Shown: positions 6,718 to 13,716, numbered from the stretch's first letter. The stretch is DNA of 14,006 nucleotides from Candidatus Aenigmatarchaeota archaeon (GCA_016177205.1 JACOVS010000006.1:1-14006); one strand, 5' to 3'. The notes: generated by a model not told the origin, from the sequence alone. Translations and numbers: made by a program.

Positions 6718-7224
6718 ATGTTTATGAAACAGTTTAAAGGCCTTTCGCCCCTCATAGCCTCTGTGCTCCTTATCGGTTTTACAATGGCTGTCGCGGCCAT
6801 ACTGGTCGTCTGGATAACCGGTTTTACGCAGCAGCAGACGGAAACCGTCGGCCAGCGCGGAGAACAACAGACTTTGTGCGCTTATTCTACGCTTTCCATT
6901 GATCGGGACGATGTTTCCGTTCTGGGAAACAGCACAGCAGGCGACGGAAGCAGGTTTAATGTGACAATAACATACTCGACCGGAACCGAGACATTGAACA
7001 TCACAGGAATAACGGTAAGGGATGCCAACGGCGTGACTTATACAAACACAACAGTGCCCAATCTTGACGCTACTGTGAGGAACCTGGGCGTGGGATCTTC
7101 GATCAAGCTTAACAACTACATAATCAGCGGTGTAATGCCTTCCGGCGTAGCTTGGCGCGAAATCAGAGTTACGGCGTTGTGCCAGAGCAGGTACACTGTT
7201 GTCGGAACTGCGACAAGCCTGTAA
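6718..7224 (+). CDS. Type IV pilin (archaeal Pilin_N family), pilin 3
   Basis: This 168-residue close paralogue of pilin 2 begins only 7 bases after the pilin 2 stop, so the two are probably co-transcribed. The signal peptide is MFMKQFKG (an internal ATG at 6724 would shorten it by two residues). The helix LSPLIASVLLIGFTMAVAAI follows, then WITGFTQQQT. Cysteines are at C54 and C155. The sequons are NST, NVT, NIT and NTT. It is slightly longer than pilin 2 because of a GNSTAGDGS-type loop at about residues 69-77, which would lie in the head domain. No clear SD is seen before the ATG, so translation may depend on coupling to pilin 2. Confidence 0.88.
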   Translation: MFMKQFKGLSPLIASVLLIGFTMAVAAILVVWITGFTQQQTETVGQRGEQQTLCAYSTLSIDRDDVSVLGNSTAGDGSRFNVTITYSTGTETLNITGITVRDANGVTYTNTTVPNLDATVRNLGVGSSIKLNNYIISGVMPSGVAWREIRVTALCQSRYTVVGTATSL

Positions 7225-7229
7225 ATTGA

Positions 7230-7237
7230 TATTTATT
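7230..7237 (+). promoter_or_regulatory. Probable TATA box of pilin 4
   Basis: TATTTATT is centred about 27 bases before the ATG at 7261, with no SD in between. This suggests pilin 4 has its own leaderless transcript instead of depending on the pilin 2-3 unit. Confidence 0.45.
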
Positions 7238-7260
7238 GGTAAGGTCGGCGAATAATTATT

Positions 7261-7728
7261 ATGCAAAACTCCAAGGGTTTGTCACCGCTGATAGCAACCG
7301 TCCTTCTTGTCGCGTTCACGATGGCCGTCGCAATAATACTGAGCAACTGGGTTCTGGATTATTCAAGGACGCAGACGCAGGTACTAAACGAAAAAGGCTC
7401 CAAACAGGTGGGTTGTTCGGCTGCATGGCTGGCCTTTGAAACCCCTGTCTACAACTCAACCTTAAAGAGGTTTTCCGTAGAGGTGATCAACCAGGGCAAC
7501 GTCCCGCTGGGAGAGTTCAAGATGATAGTGCTTTTCAATAACGGCAGCAGCGCGGAATACATAATAGCGCCGGCCAACCTGAGCCTGTCGCCGGGCGTGC
7601 CTGTTTCCGTGAGCAATACAAGCATAGACAGCAACGCGATAACAAGGGTGCGAATACCGCACAACTGCAGCGGCTCCAATGCGGCTTCGACCGCTACCAT
7701 GGAGTACGCGGACATAAAGTTCATATAA
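7261..7728 (+). CDS. Type IV pilin (archaeal Pilin_N family), pilin 4
   Basis: This 155-residue pilin has the signal peptide MQNSKG and the helix LSPLIATVLLVAFTMAVAII. Its head differs from pilins 2 and 3: after the helix it reads SNWVLDYSRTQTQ, and it has a FSVEVINQGNVPLGEFKM strand pair resembling the pilin 1 layout (LILIINNDGRIGLQNF). Cysteines are at C52 and C136. Five sequons (NST, NGS, NLS, NTS, NCS) are present, one spanning the second cysteine. It closes the pilin cassette. The mix of two closely related pilins (2, 3) and two distinct ones (1, 4) would suit major plus minor subunits. Confidence 0.87.
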   Translation: MQNSKGLSPLIATVLLVAFTMAVAIILSNWVLDYSRTQTQVLNEKGSKQVGCSAAWLAFETPVYNSTLKRFSVEVINQGNVPLGEFKMIVLFNNGSSAEYIIAPANLSLSPGVPVSVSNTSIDSNAITRVRIPHNCSGSNAASTATMEYADIKFI

Positions 7729-7782
7729 CCCCCCGATGACAGCGAAAAAGCAATTAAAACCGGATTTCTATATTTTACTTGT

Positions 7783-9054
7783 ATGGCGGCAGAGTACGAC
7801 GTAATAGTGGTTGGCGCCGGGCCCGCCGGGTCTTCGTGTGCGGGCCTGCTGTCAAAAAAAGGGGTTAAAACGCTTCTTCTTGACAAAGCCTCATTCCCGA
7901 GGGACAAGACATGCGGCGACGAGATCAGCGAGAAGTGCATCGAAATAATCAGGGAGCTGGGCGCAGAGGAAGAAATAAAAAAATCCCAGCACTCCAGGAT
8001 TTACGGCCTTGCCGCATCCTCGCCGTCCGGAACACTGATAGAATCGAGGCAGAGCGTTTTCCAGCAGTACATATGCAGGCGGGAGATATTCGACAACATA
8101 CTTTTCCAGCTGGCCAAGAAAAAAACCGACACGGTTGAGAATTTCACGGTAACGGACGTTATAATGGACGGGAACAAGGTCGTGGGCGTAAAAGGCGTTA
8201 AGGATGGAAAAGAGCAGGAGTTTCGCGCAAAGGTAATTGTCGGTGCGGACGGCGCCAACTCGGTTGTTGCGAAAAAGCTGGGACTAAGCGGGTTCGACGC
8301 CGGCAAATCGCACGTAGCGATAAGGGCGTACTACGAAAACGTGGACGCCGACCCGGAGCAAATGCAAGTTCATTTCCTCAGTGAATGCATGCCAGGCTAC
8401 TTCTGGATATTTCCTGTCGGGGATAACGTCTCGAATGTGGGGCTTGGAATGCTTGCGTCAGAAATACAGAACAGAAGATTAAACCTCAAACTTCTTTTTG
8501 AGCGGGCTGTAAAAACTTCAAGGCTTGCCCCCAGATTCAAAAACGCGAAACAGGTTTCAGAAGTAAAGGGATGGAACCTGCCAACAGGGGCGCAGAAAAG
8601 GAAACGGGCCGGCGACGGATTTGTTTTAGTGGGCGATGCGGCGTCCATTATCGACCCCCTGACAGGCGGCGGGATCGGCAACGCAATGATCAGCAGCAAG
8701 ATCGCGGCCGGCATTATTGAAGAGGCTTTAAAAAAGAATGACCTTTCCTACGCGATGCTAAAGGAATACGAAAAGGCGGTCGATAAAGCCTTTGAAAAGG
8801 AGTTCATGGAACGTTACACGCTGATGCGGCTCGGCCAGAACAAGCTTGTTGTGGACGCTGCCTTTGAAATCATGGGCGAGGATGAAGGCATCGGGGACTC
8901 GGTCCTGAAGGGCATGATGGCCGGCGGGAGCCTGCTTAAATTGCGGGCGAAAATTTACCTGAGATTTTTGCCAAGGCTGGCAAAAAACATGTTAAAAAAC
9001 AAAATAGGCGGTCATCACACTACCAAAGTGCCGGCAGCGACCCATGCGCCATAG
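7783..9054 (+). CDS. Geranylgeranyl reductase family FAD-dependent oxidoreductase
   Basis: This 423-residue flavoprotein belongs to the family that saturates the isoprenoid chains of archaeal ether lipids (digeranylgeranylglycerophospholipid reductase). The FAD Rossmann motif GAGPAG is at 11-16 and the acidic end of the second strand is D34. The family KTCGD motif (42-46) includes C44, equivalent to the conserved active-site Cys. GADGANS follows at about 154-160, and the lipid-side motif PGYFWIFP at 204-211 matches the PxxYxWxFP signature of geranylgeranyl reductases. GDAA (about 284-287) and GGGIGNAM contact FAD. The C-terminal 50 residues are basic and amphipathic. It has the same strand as the pilins but a 54-base gap with TATA-like stretches, so it probably has its own promoter. 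Its 3' end overlaps the convergent platform gene by 40 bases. The exact lipid or quinone substrate is inferred from family only. Confidence 0.88.
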   Translation: MAAEYDVIVVGAGPAGSSCAGLLSKKGVKTLLLDKASFPRDKTCGDEISEKCIEIIRELGAEEEIKKSQHSRIYGLAASSPSGTLIESRQSVFQQYICRREIFDNILFQLAKKKTDTVENFTVTDVIMDGNKVVGVKGVKDGKEQEFRAKVIVGADGANSVVAKKLGLSGFDAGKSHVAIRAYYENVDADPEQMQVHFLSECMPGYFWIFPVGDNVSNVGLGMLASEIQNRRLNLKLLFERAVKTSRLAPRFKNAKQVSEVKGWNLPTGAQKRKRAGDGFVLVGDAASIIDPLTGGGIGNAMISSKIAAGIIEEALKKNDLSYAMLKEYEKAVDKAFEKEFMERYTLMRLGQNKLVVDAAFEIMGEDEGIGDSVLKGMMAGGSLLKLRAKIYLRFLPRLAKNMLKNKIGGHHTTKVPAATHAP

Positions 9055-9884
9055 CCTATCGTGACCAGTGCGACAGAGTGTTTCAAGCCGCCGAACAAGG
9101 AGCCTTCGGCCATCTTGCCTATTGCCAGGCCCGAGAAAGTTCCCTGGATTATTATCATTGCGGTGAACATCAGGTCGTACAATCCGGAATTTACTTCGCC
9201 GGACAGGCCCCCTTCAAGGCCGCCCCCCAGGCCGGACAGCGACGGCAGCAGGAATTTCTGCAAACCGATCAGGACGGCAAGGAACACAAAAAATATGGTG
9301 TAGCCCGTGATCATCTGGCCGTAAATGTGTGACGCGCGTTCGGATTTTATTTTATTCACCTCGATAATCGCGCCGGAGACCGCCTGCAAAACCTCAACGA
9401 TATTTCCGCCGGACCTGTGCGTTTCTATTATTGTTGCCACTGTGCGCCTTATCAGGGGCGTTCCTGCAGACTCGGAAAAACTTCTTAAGACGTCGTCGAA
9501 TGGGACGCCCCAGTCCATCTGTGCGGACATCTGCCTGACAGACGGGTTGAGTCTTCCATAATCGTGCTTCGCGGCCGCTTTCATCGCGATTGGCAGGGTC
9601 ATACCGGCGCGGACGCCGTCAACAACATCGGTTATGTACAGCGGGAATTTTGTCTCTATTTCCCTTGCCGTGGAGTATTCCGAGTAGCTTATCAGGAGAG
9701 AAGGTCCTAGGGACATGGCTACGGCCAGCGAACCCAAAAGCTGGAAAATCAGCGGGTCATGCGTAAAATAAAGCAGGTTTATACCGGTTACTACTATGGC
9801 CGCTGCCAGGGAGGCCCCGATTACGGCTGTCCTTTTCTTGTTGCGGAAAATCCAATTGAGCAAGCCTTTTTTCTTCAGCACCAT
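9015..9884 (-). CDS. T2SSF-domain pilus platform protein (TadC-like)
   Basis: This 289-residue integral membrane protein carries one type II secretion system F (T2SSF/GspF) domain. The order is a short basic N-terminus, two membrane helices (about 18-40 and 46-66), a cytoplasmic helical T2SSF domain (about 70-190) with RAGMTLPIAM and HRSGGNIVEVL, and further membrane helices (about 195-220, 240-262 and 268-289). Platform proteins sit under the pilus in the membrane and couple the ATPase to pilin insertion. A Gly-rich loop (SLSGLGGGLEGGLSGE) separates the last helices. The gene starts 2 bases after the stop of the neighbouring T2SSF gene, preceded by AGGT as SD. It is the last gene of the operon, and its stop lies inside the 3' end of the convergent flavoprotein gene. 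Confidence 0.88.
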   Translation of the reverse strand: MVLKKKGLLNWIFRNKKRTAVIGASLAAAIVVTGINLLYFTHDPLIFQLLGSLAVAMSLGPSLLISYSEYSTAREIETKFPLYITDVVDGVRAGMTLPIAMKAAAKHDYGRLNPSVRQMSAQMDWGVPFDDVLRSFSESAGTPLIRRTVATIIETHRSGGNIVEVLQAVSGAIIEVNKIKSERASHIYGQMITGYTIFFVFLAVLIGLQKFLLPSLSGLGGGLEGGLSGEVNSGLYDLMFTAMIIIQGTFSGLAIGKMAEGSLFGGLKHSVALVTIGYGAWVAAGTLVV

Positions 9885-9886
9885 TT

Positions 9887-10762
9887 TCAGACCTCGGGCT
9901 GCGTCATGTGAACGAACGCCAAAAATGCGATGTTGACCAGGGGCAGGGCCACGAAAATCCCCAGCACCATTATACTTTCTATTGATGCGCCGGCCAATGC
10001 GCCGCCTATCATGTTCATGACGGTTAATATTGCAACCAGGAACAGCGGCGCCGCGATCAGCAACGCGGTGTAAAAGTCCGCGTATGTGGACAGCAGCTCC
10101 ATGTATTTTTCCCTTCTTATCCGGTAGTCGAATAACGCGTCCTTGGCCTGGTCAGCGAGAAATTTTTTAAGGTCCCCTCCGGTCTCGATGCTGGACTTTA
10201 TCCCTTCGAGAAGCTGCTTGAAATTCTTTGAAGGAGTACGCTCACCGACCTGCTGTATCGAACTGGTTATGCTCAGGCCGAACGTGTCGACATTCCGGAC
10301 AATCTTCCGCGCCTCCGCGGATATCTCGCCGTACTCCCTGAATGTTGTAAGCAAACTAAACATTACGTATGTTGGAACGCCCGAGGCCGCGATTGCGGCC
10401 ATGTGGTTTAGCGCAAAAGGCAGGTTCGCTTCTATGGACCTTTTCCTGGACATTGCCCTCTGATACGGGTACAGGGCCATGCCCAGAAACGCGGACATGC
10501 CGAAAAGCGGCGGGAGCAGTATAGAGAACATAACAATGTTTGCAAGCTCCATTTTAAGCGTTACCGAGAGTGCGGCCAGAAGTGCGAGGGAAAACACAGC
10601 CGCGCCGACGCCGATAGCGGCTGATATGGACACCCACGTCTTAAGCAGGTATTTCATGCCCGCCCTTTCCAAGCCGGTTTTAACTGGCTGCAGCTCCTTT
10701 TCGTATTTTTCAGGTATCCAGCCGAAGGCCGACGTGGCAAGCGAAACAAAGTTCTGGGGCAT
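9887..10762 (-). CDS. T2SSF-domain pilus platform protein (TadB-like)
   Basis: This 291-residue membrane protein is the partner of the following T2SSF gene. A soluble N-terminus (about 1-38) leads to two membrane helices (about 40-70 and 75-98), a cytoplasmic T2SSF domain (about 105-220) with ANLPFALNHMAAIAASGVP and SSIETGGDLKKFLADQA, and two C-terminal membrane helices (about 228-255 and 262-288). The archaellum platform ArlJ is one larger protein with two such domains; here they are on two genes, as in bacterial Tad systems (TadB, TadC) and archaeal Epd-type pili. The start ATG at 10762 lies 38 bases after the KaiC-like gene. An AT-rich stretch there could act as an internal promoter, but operon read-through is at least as likely. 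Confidence 0.88.
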   Translation of the reverse strand: MPQNFVSLATSAFGWIPEKYEKELQPVKTGLERAGMKYLLKTWVSISAAIGVGAAVFSLALLAALSVTLKMELANIVMFSILLPPLFGMSAFLGMALYPYQRAMSRKRSIEANLPFALNHMAAIAASGVPTYVMFSLLTTFREYGEISAEARKIVRNVDTFGLSITSSIQQVGERTPSKNFKQLLEGIKSSIETGGDLKKFLADQAKDALFDYRIRREKYMELLSTYADFYTALLIAAPLFLVAILTVMNMIGGALAGASIESIMVLGIFVALPLVNIAFLAFVHMTQPEV

Positions 10763-10800
10763 CAGAATCTATAGTATAATAGTGCTTGCCGGGCTTAAAA

Positions 10801-11487
10801 TCAGCGCATTACCGCTTCTTCCTGCGGGTACGTTACCACGCCGCGTTCGCCTATTTCATACGGGTGGATTTTCTTGGAGTGGTTGGTGGCGCGCATCTTC
10901 CAGATGGTTATCGCGCGCGTAAAAGTGGTTTCGGACTTGAAATAATAAAGGACTATCACGCTGTCGCTGATAAACTCCTCGACGCCGAAGCGCGAAATGC
11001 CCGAGGCGCCGGGCGGGATTTCCGAGGTAATGATCGAGGTGCAGTTCAGTTTGCGCAGCGTCATGCCAAGATTGAATATCATCCTGCGAAGTTCGGGTAT
11101 ATCGCGCACGTAAAGGCCGAGCGCCGAGATCGAGTCTATGCAGACCCTTGTCGCGCCGGTCAGGCGCACGTTGGATTCTATTATGTCGAATATGTCCTCT
11201 ATGTGGTACGGGTCGTATTTGATGAAGACGACCTTCCTTTCCGCTTCAAGCGTGTCAAAATCCATGCCGAACAATTTCATGTCGGATTTGACTATTTCCG
11301 GGTTTTCCTCGAAAGAGATGTACACGCCCTTTTCGCCGAACCTGGTAGCGCCGTTGTAGAGGAACTGTGCGCAGAAAGTCGTTTTACCCGTGCCGCACGT
11401 TCCGGTTAACAGTGTCAGGGAGTTTTTCGGCAGCCCGCCGGCCACCATTTCGTCCAGACCGTCTATGCCTGTTGCCGCGCGTTCCAT
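10801..11487 (-). CDS. KaiC-like RecA-superfamily ATPase in the pilus operon
   Basis: This is a single KaiC domain of about 228 residues. Counted from the ATG at 11487, the Walker A GTCGTGKT lies at 29-36, the KaiC catalytic Glu pair SFEE at 58-61 and the Walker B VCIDSIS around D118. SRFGVEEFISDSVIVL follows at about 165-180, then the KMRATNHS motif (197-204). The VEEF segment resembles the CI domain of cyanobacterial KaiC, where the phosphorylated Ser/Thr pair of the CII domain is absent. An upstream GTG at 11514 adds nine residues; I prefer 11487 because AGTGAT precedes it, the same SD arrangement as at rps26e. The gene sits between the pilus ATPase and the two platform genes. ArlH, the archaellum ATPase partner, is also KaiC-like, so a regulatory or assembly role with the pilus ATPase is a fair inference. 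Confidence 0.88.
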   Translation of the reverse strand: MERAATGIDGLDEMVAGGLPKNSLTLLTGTCGTGKTTFCAQFLYNGATRFGEKGVYISFEENPEIVKSDMKLFGMDFDTLEAERKVVFIKYDPYHIEDIFDIIESNVRLTGATRVCIDSISALGLYVRDIPELRRMIFNLGMTLRKLNCTSIITSEIPPGASGISRFGVEEFISDSVIVLYYFKSETTFTRAITIWKMRATNHSKKIHPYEIGERGVVTYPQEEAVMR

Positions 11488-11534
11488 CAAATCACTTTTT
11501 GTAATTATTTTCACAGCTGATTAAAGTTGAAAAA

Positions 11535-13256
11535 TCAAGCGGTTTGCTTTTCGCCCAACACCCTCATACCCGAGGCTGTCACCCTGAGATTTCGTACGTC
11601 GTCCTTGCTCATTGTCGAGTAAGGCTCCATGTTACTGCTGACCCAGTCCATCAGGGTGTGGCGGTCCTTGTAATACAGGTTTATCACGTTGGCGACGTCC
11701 TCGAATTTCGTGATTTTCTTTTGCAGCATCCAATTGGTGATGGTCTCCTTTTCCTCCATGTCCTCGACAATAGATTCGTAAGAAACCCCGAGGTTGGCTG
11801 CTATGCGGCGCAAAAGCACGCTTTCTTCCTTTTTCTGGTAGGTGTCGTTGATCGGATCCCATGAGTAAGCCTTGACGTGGTGCGCCTTGCCGGTGACAGG
11901 GTCCATCGATTCTATCTCGTCAATTTCGTTTATCCTCCTTGCGGATTTTCCTATCTCCCGCGCGTGCGACAGCACTATGATCATGTCAAGGGATTCTATC
12001 AACGACGGCGGCAGTTCGATGGGCGGGGTTATCAATCTTCGTATAACACCCTCGATGGAGTCTGCGTGCATTGTCGTCATCGAAGGATGACCCGACGCCA
12101 TACCCTGGAACATAACATAGGCCTCCTTTCCCCTTACCTCGCCGACAATCACGTAATCGGGATTTTCACGGAAAGAGCCTTTTAGCAGGTCGAACAGGCT
12201 TACCTCTCCATATTTTTCACCCGTTGCGGTCGGTATCCCAAAGCCTGTGCGCGAGACGCTCGGAATCCAGTTCTCGTGCGGCAGACTCAATTCACGCGTG
12301 TCTTCTATCGTGACTATTTTTTGCTCGGGTTTTATGAACATGGACAGGCAGTTCAGGAGCGACGTTTTACCGGTTGCGACACCGCCGCAGATCAGAATGC
12401 TTGAGCCGTGCTCAACGGTTGTCCAGAGGTAGGACATCACTTCCGGCGAGGCTGTGCCCACGCCTATTATGTCCACGGGCGAGAACGGCTCTTCCTTGAA
12501 TTTTCTTATGGAAAACGTGGGCCCGTGCGTCGTGACATCGGACGACAGTGACGCATGTGCGCGGGAACCGTCGGGCAGGCTTCCATCCAAAATCGGTTCG
12601 GCGTAACTTATGTAACGGCCGCACCTTTCCGCTATCTTGACTACGAGATTCCGAAGAATTTCCAGGTTGTCGAATTTTATGTTTGTTTTGACCGAGCCGA
12701 AAACCCTGTGGACTATGTAAATCGGCACGCCCACGCCGTCGCACCCTATGTCTTCGATGCGCGGGTCATTCATCAAAGGCTCTATCTCGTTCAGGCCTAT
12801 GAAATTCCTGTAGATGTAATAAAATATCTTCCCGTATTTGTGCCTCGGCACTTTTATGCCGGTCTCGCTGATGATCCTCTTCACGTGTTCTTCAAGGTAT
12901 TTCACGGCCTCGGCCTTCTTGGTGATTGATGAAAGTTCGACCTCAAGCAGTTCCATAAGGTCGGACGTTATGCCGCTTATCGTTTTCCTGTCCTCTTCGG
13001 TAAGCCAAGGTTCAAGGATCTTGTAAACAAGTTCGCTCCTTTCCCTGTCCCAGACAATGTTTGCGTAAAGGAAGGGTTCTATCAACGGGTAGCGGATGTT
13101 GGTTTCGTGCAAATGTTCGGGGTGGCTTGTTATGACCAGCGGAGCCCTTTGCTTCTTGATAAATATGGGGTAAACGCTGTCGTAAACAGGGGCTTTTTGC
13201 TCCTGATGGAACAGCTTCTTGCGCAACGCGCCCCTCAGAGAAGTGACTTTTAGCAT
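11535..13256 (-). CDS. Type II/IV secretion system ATPase (pilus assembly motor, TadA/ArlI-like)
   Basis: This 573-residue hexameric motor ATPase powers pilus assembly from the cytoplasmic face of the membrane. An archaeal-type N-terminal domain (about 1-280) contains the IEDIGCDGVGVPIYIVHR segment and the YAEPILDGSLPDGSR arginine-finger region. The Walker A GGVATGKT is at 291-298, the Asp box TIEDTRELSLPH at 316-327, the Walker B VIVGEVRG at 369-376 with E373, and the His box GHPSMTTMHADS at 389-400. About 100 residues after the ATPase core form a helical tail. The open frame extends 198 codons further upstream through rps26e, but that part has no sensible protein. The ATG at 13256 begins MLKVTSLRG and is preceded by AGGT. 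It heads a four-gene operon with the KaiC-like and two platform genes. The Walker A is slightly unusual (Ala and Val inside) but has all essential residues. Confidence 0.93.
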   Translation of the reverse strand: MLKVTSLRGALRKKLFHQEQKAPVYDSVYPIFIKKQRAPLVITSHPEHLHETNIRYPLIEPFLYANIVWDRERSELVYKILEPWLTEEDRKTISGITSDLMELLEVELSSITKKAEAVKYLEEHVKRIISETGIKVPRHKYGKIFYYIYRNFIGLNEIEPLMNDPRIEDIGCDGVGVPIYIVHRVFGSVKTNIKFDNLEILRNLVVKIAERCGRYISYAEPILDGSLPDGSRAHASLSSDVTTHGPTFSIRKFKEEPFSPVDIIGVGTASPEVMSYLWTTVEHGSSILICGGVATGKTSLLNCLSMFIKPEQKIVTIEDTRELSLPHENWIPSVSRTGFGIPTATGEKYGEVSLFDLLKGSFRENPDYVIVGEVRGKEAYVMFQGMASGHPSMTTMHADSIEGVIRRLITPPIELPPSLIESLDMIIVLSHAREIGKSARRINEIDEIESMDPVTGKAHHVKAYSWDPINDTYQKKEESVLLRRIAANLGVSYESIVEDMEEKETITNWMLQKKITKFEDVANVINLYYKDRHTLMDWVSSNMEPYSTMSKDDVRNLRVTASGMRVLGEKQTA

Positions 13257-13321
13257 GCTACCTAGATAATATTCTACGCTAGGACTATTATTGTTTAACA
13301 GCGAGAAGGATTTTCGGACCG

Positions 13322-13350
13322 AGACATATATACTTAAATGTATACTTTGT
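13322..13350 (-). promoter_or_regulatory. AT-rich promoter/operator region upstream of the pilus ATPase operon
   Basis: The 110-base gap between rps26e and the ATPase gene contains the only dense AT-rich stretch in this part. On the - strand it reads TTTAAGTATATATG, a good TATA box that would give a leader of about 50 bases. The + strand shows TATACTT twice (13329-13335 and 13341-13347), 12 bases apart, and TATAC...GTATA as a short inverted repeat. The remainder of the gap (13257-13321) holds an AATATTAT-type run and the SD but no gene. Confidence 0.4.
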
Positions 13351-13366
13351 ATAAAACAGGTTTCCA

Positions 13367-13669
13367 CTAGCCCATGGGTCTTGACATTGTGTGGTGATGC
13401 TTCTTGCGTATGCTCTTGCCAGGCTTTATGATGCCTCTGTGGCGGGCACAACTGGGGCAAGCGTAAACTTTTTGCGAGTACACAGAAACGTACATCGGGT
13501 CTACGGATTTGAGAATGCCGGGATCCGTTATGCGGAAACCCCTGTACTTTACGAAAGTCTTGTAACGCGGAACTAAACGGCCGCAGAACCCGCACGTAAC
13601 GTTTGTCTCGGCGCCCCTGGTTTTTGTGTGCGCGTATTTCCTTGTGTACGGCGCGGAAGATATGGGCAT
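13367..13669 (-). CDS. rps26e: 30S ribosomal protein S26e
   Basis: This zinc-binding ribosomal protein of 100 residues is shared by eukaryotes and only some archaea. Two Cys pairs, CGFC (C26, C29) and CPSC (C71, C74), frame the fold. CGRLVPRYKTFVKYRGFRI follows the first pair and KVYACPSCARHRGIIK surrounds the second, matching the S26e layout (C-x2-C-x-R-x-VP...YC-x2-C-A-x-H). The tail is strongly basic with a His run. In eukaryotes S26e lies at the mRNA exit channel. I chose the ATG at 13669, preceded by AGTGAT with 4 bases spacing. A GTG at 13678 would add three residues but would swallow that SD. It lies upstream of the pilus operon on the same strand, 110 bases apart, and probably is transcribed separately. 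Confidence 0.85.
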   Translation of the reverse strand: MPISSAPYTRKYAHTKTRGAETNVTCGFCGRLVPRYKTFVKYRGFRITDPGILKSVDPMYVSVYSQKVYACPSCARHRGIIKPGKSIRKKHHHTMSRPMG

Positions 13670-13716
13670 AACGATCACTGAAAATTCGTTCGCTATGAAT
13701 ATAAGGCTTCTCCGGC

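Noticed and set aside
6717..7239. Antisense frames across pilin 3 and pilin 4 (for example 6700-7266)
   Set aside because: They are shadows of the pilin genes, with Cys/His/Ser-rich products and no motif.
10786..11409. 207-codon open frame antisense to the KaiC-like gene
   Set aside because: It is a shadow of a gene with clear motifs; the product has an Arg/Val/Phe/Tyr-rich random look and no start signal.
5723..13256. Archaellum locus
   Set aside because: No arlF/arlG stator, no arlC/D/E, a split platform, and PilA-like KG|xSPL subunits instead of archaellins. A pilus fits better.
13257..13366. tRNA or small structured RNA in the largest intergenic gap
   Set aside because: I found no T-loop sequence and no cloverleaf-compatible arms; the AT-rich content is better explained as a promoter.
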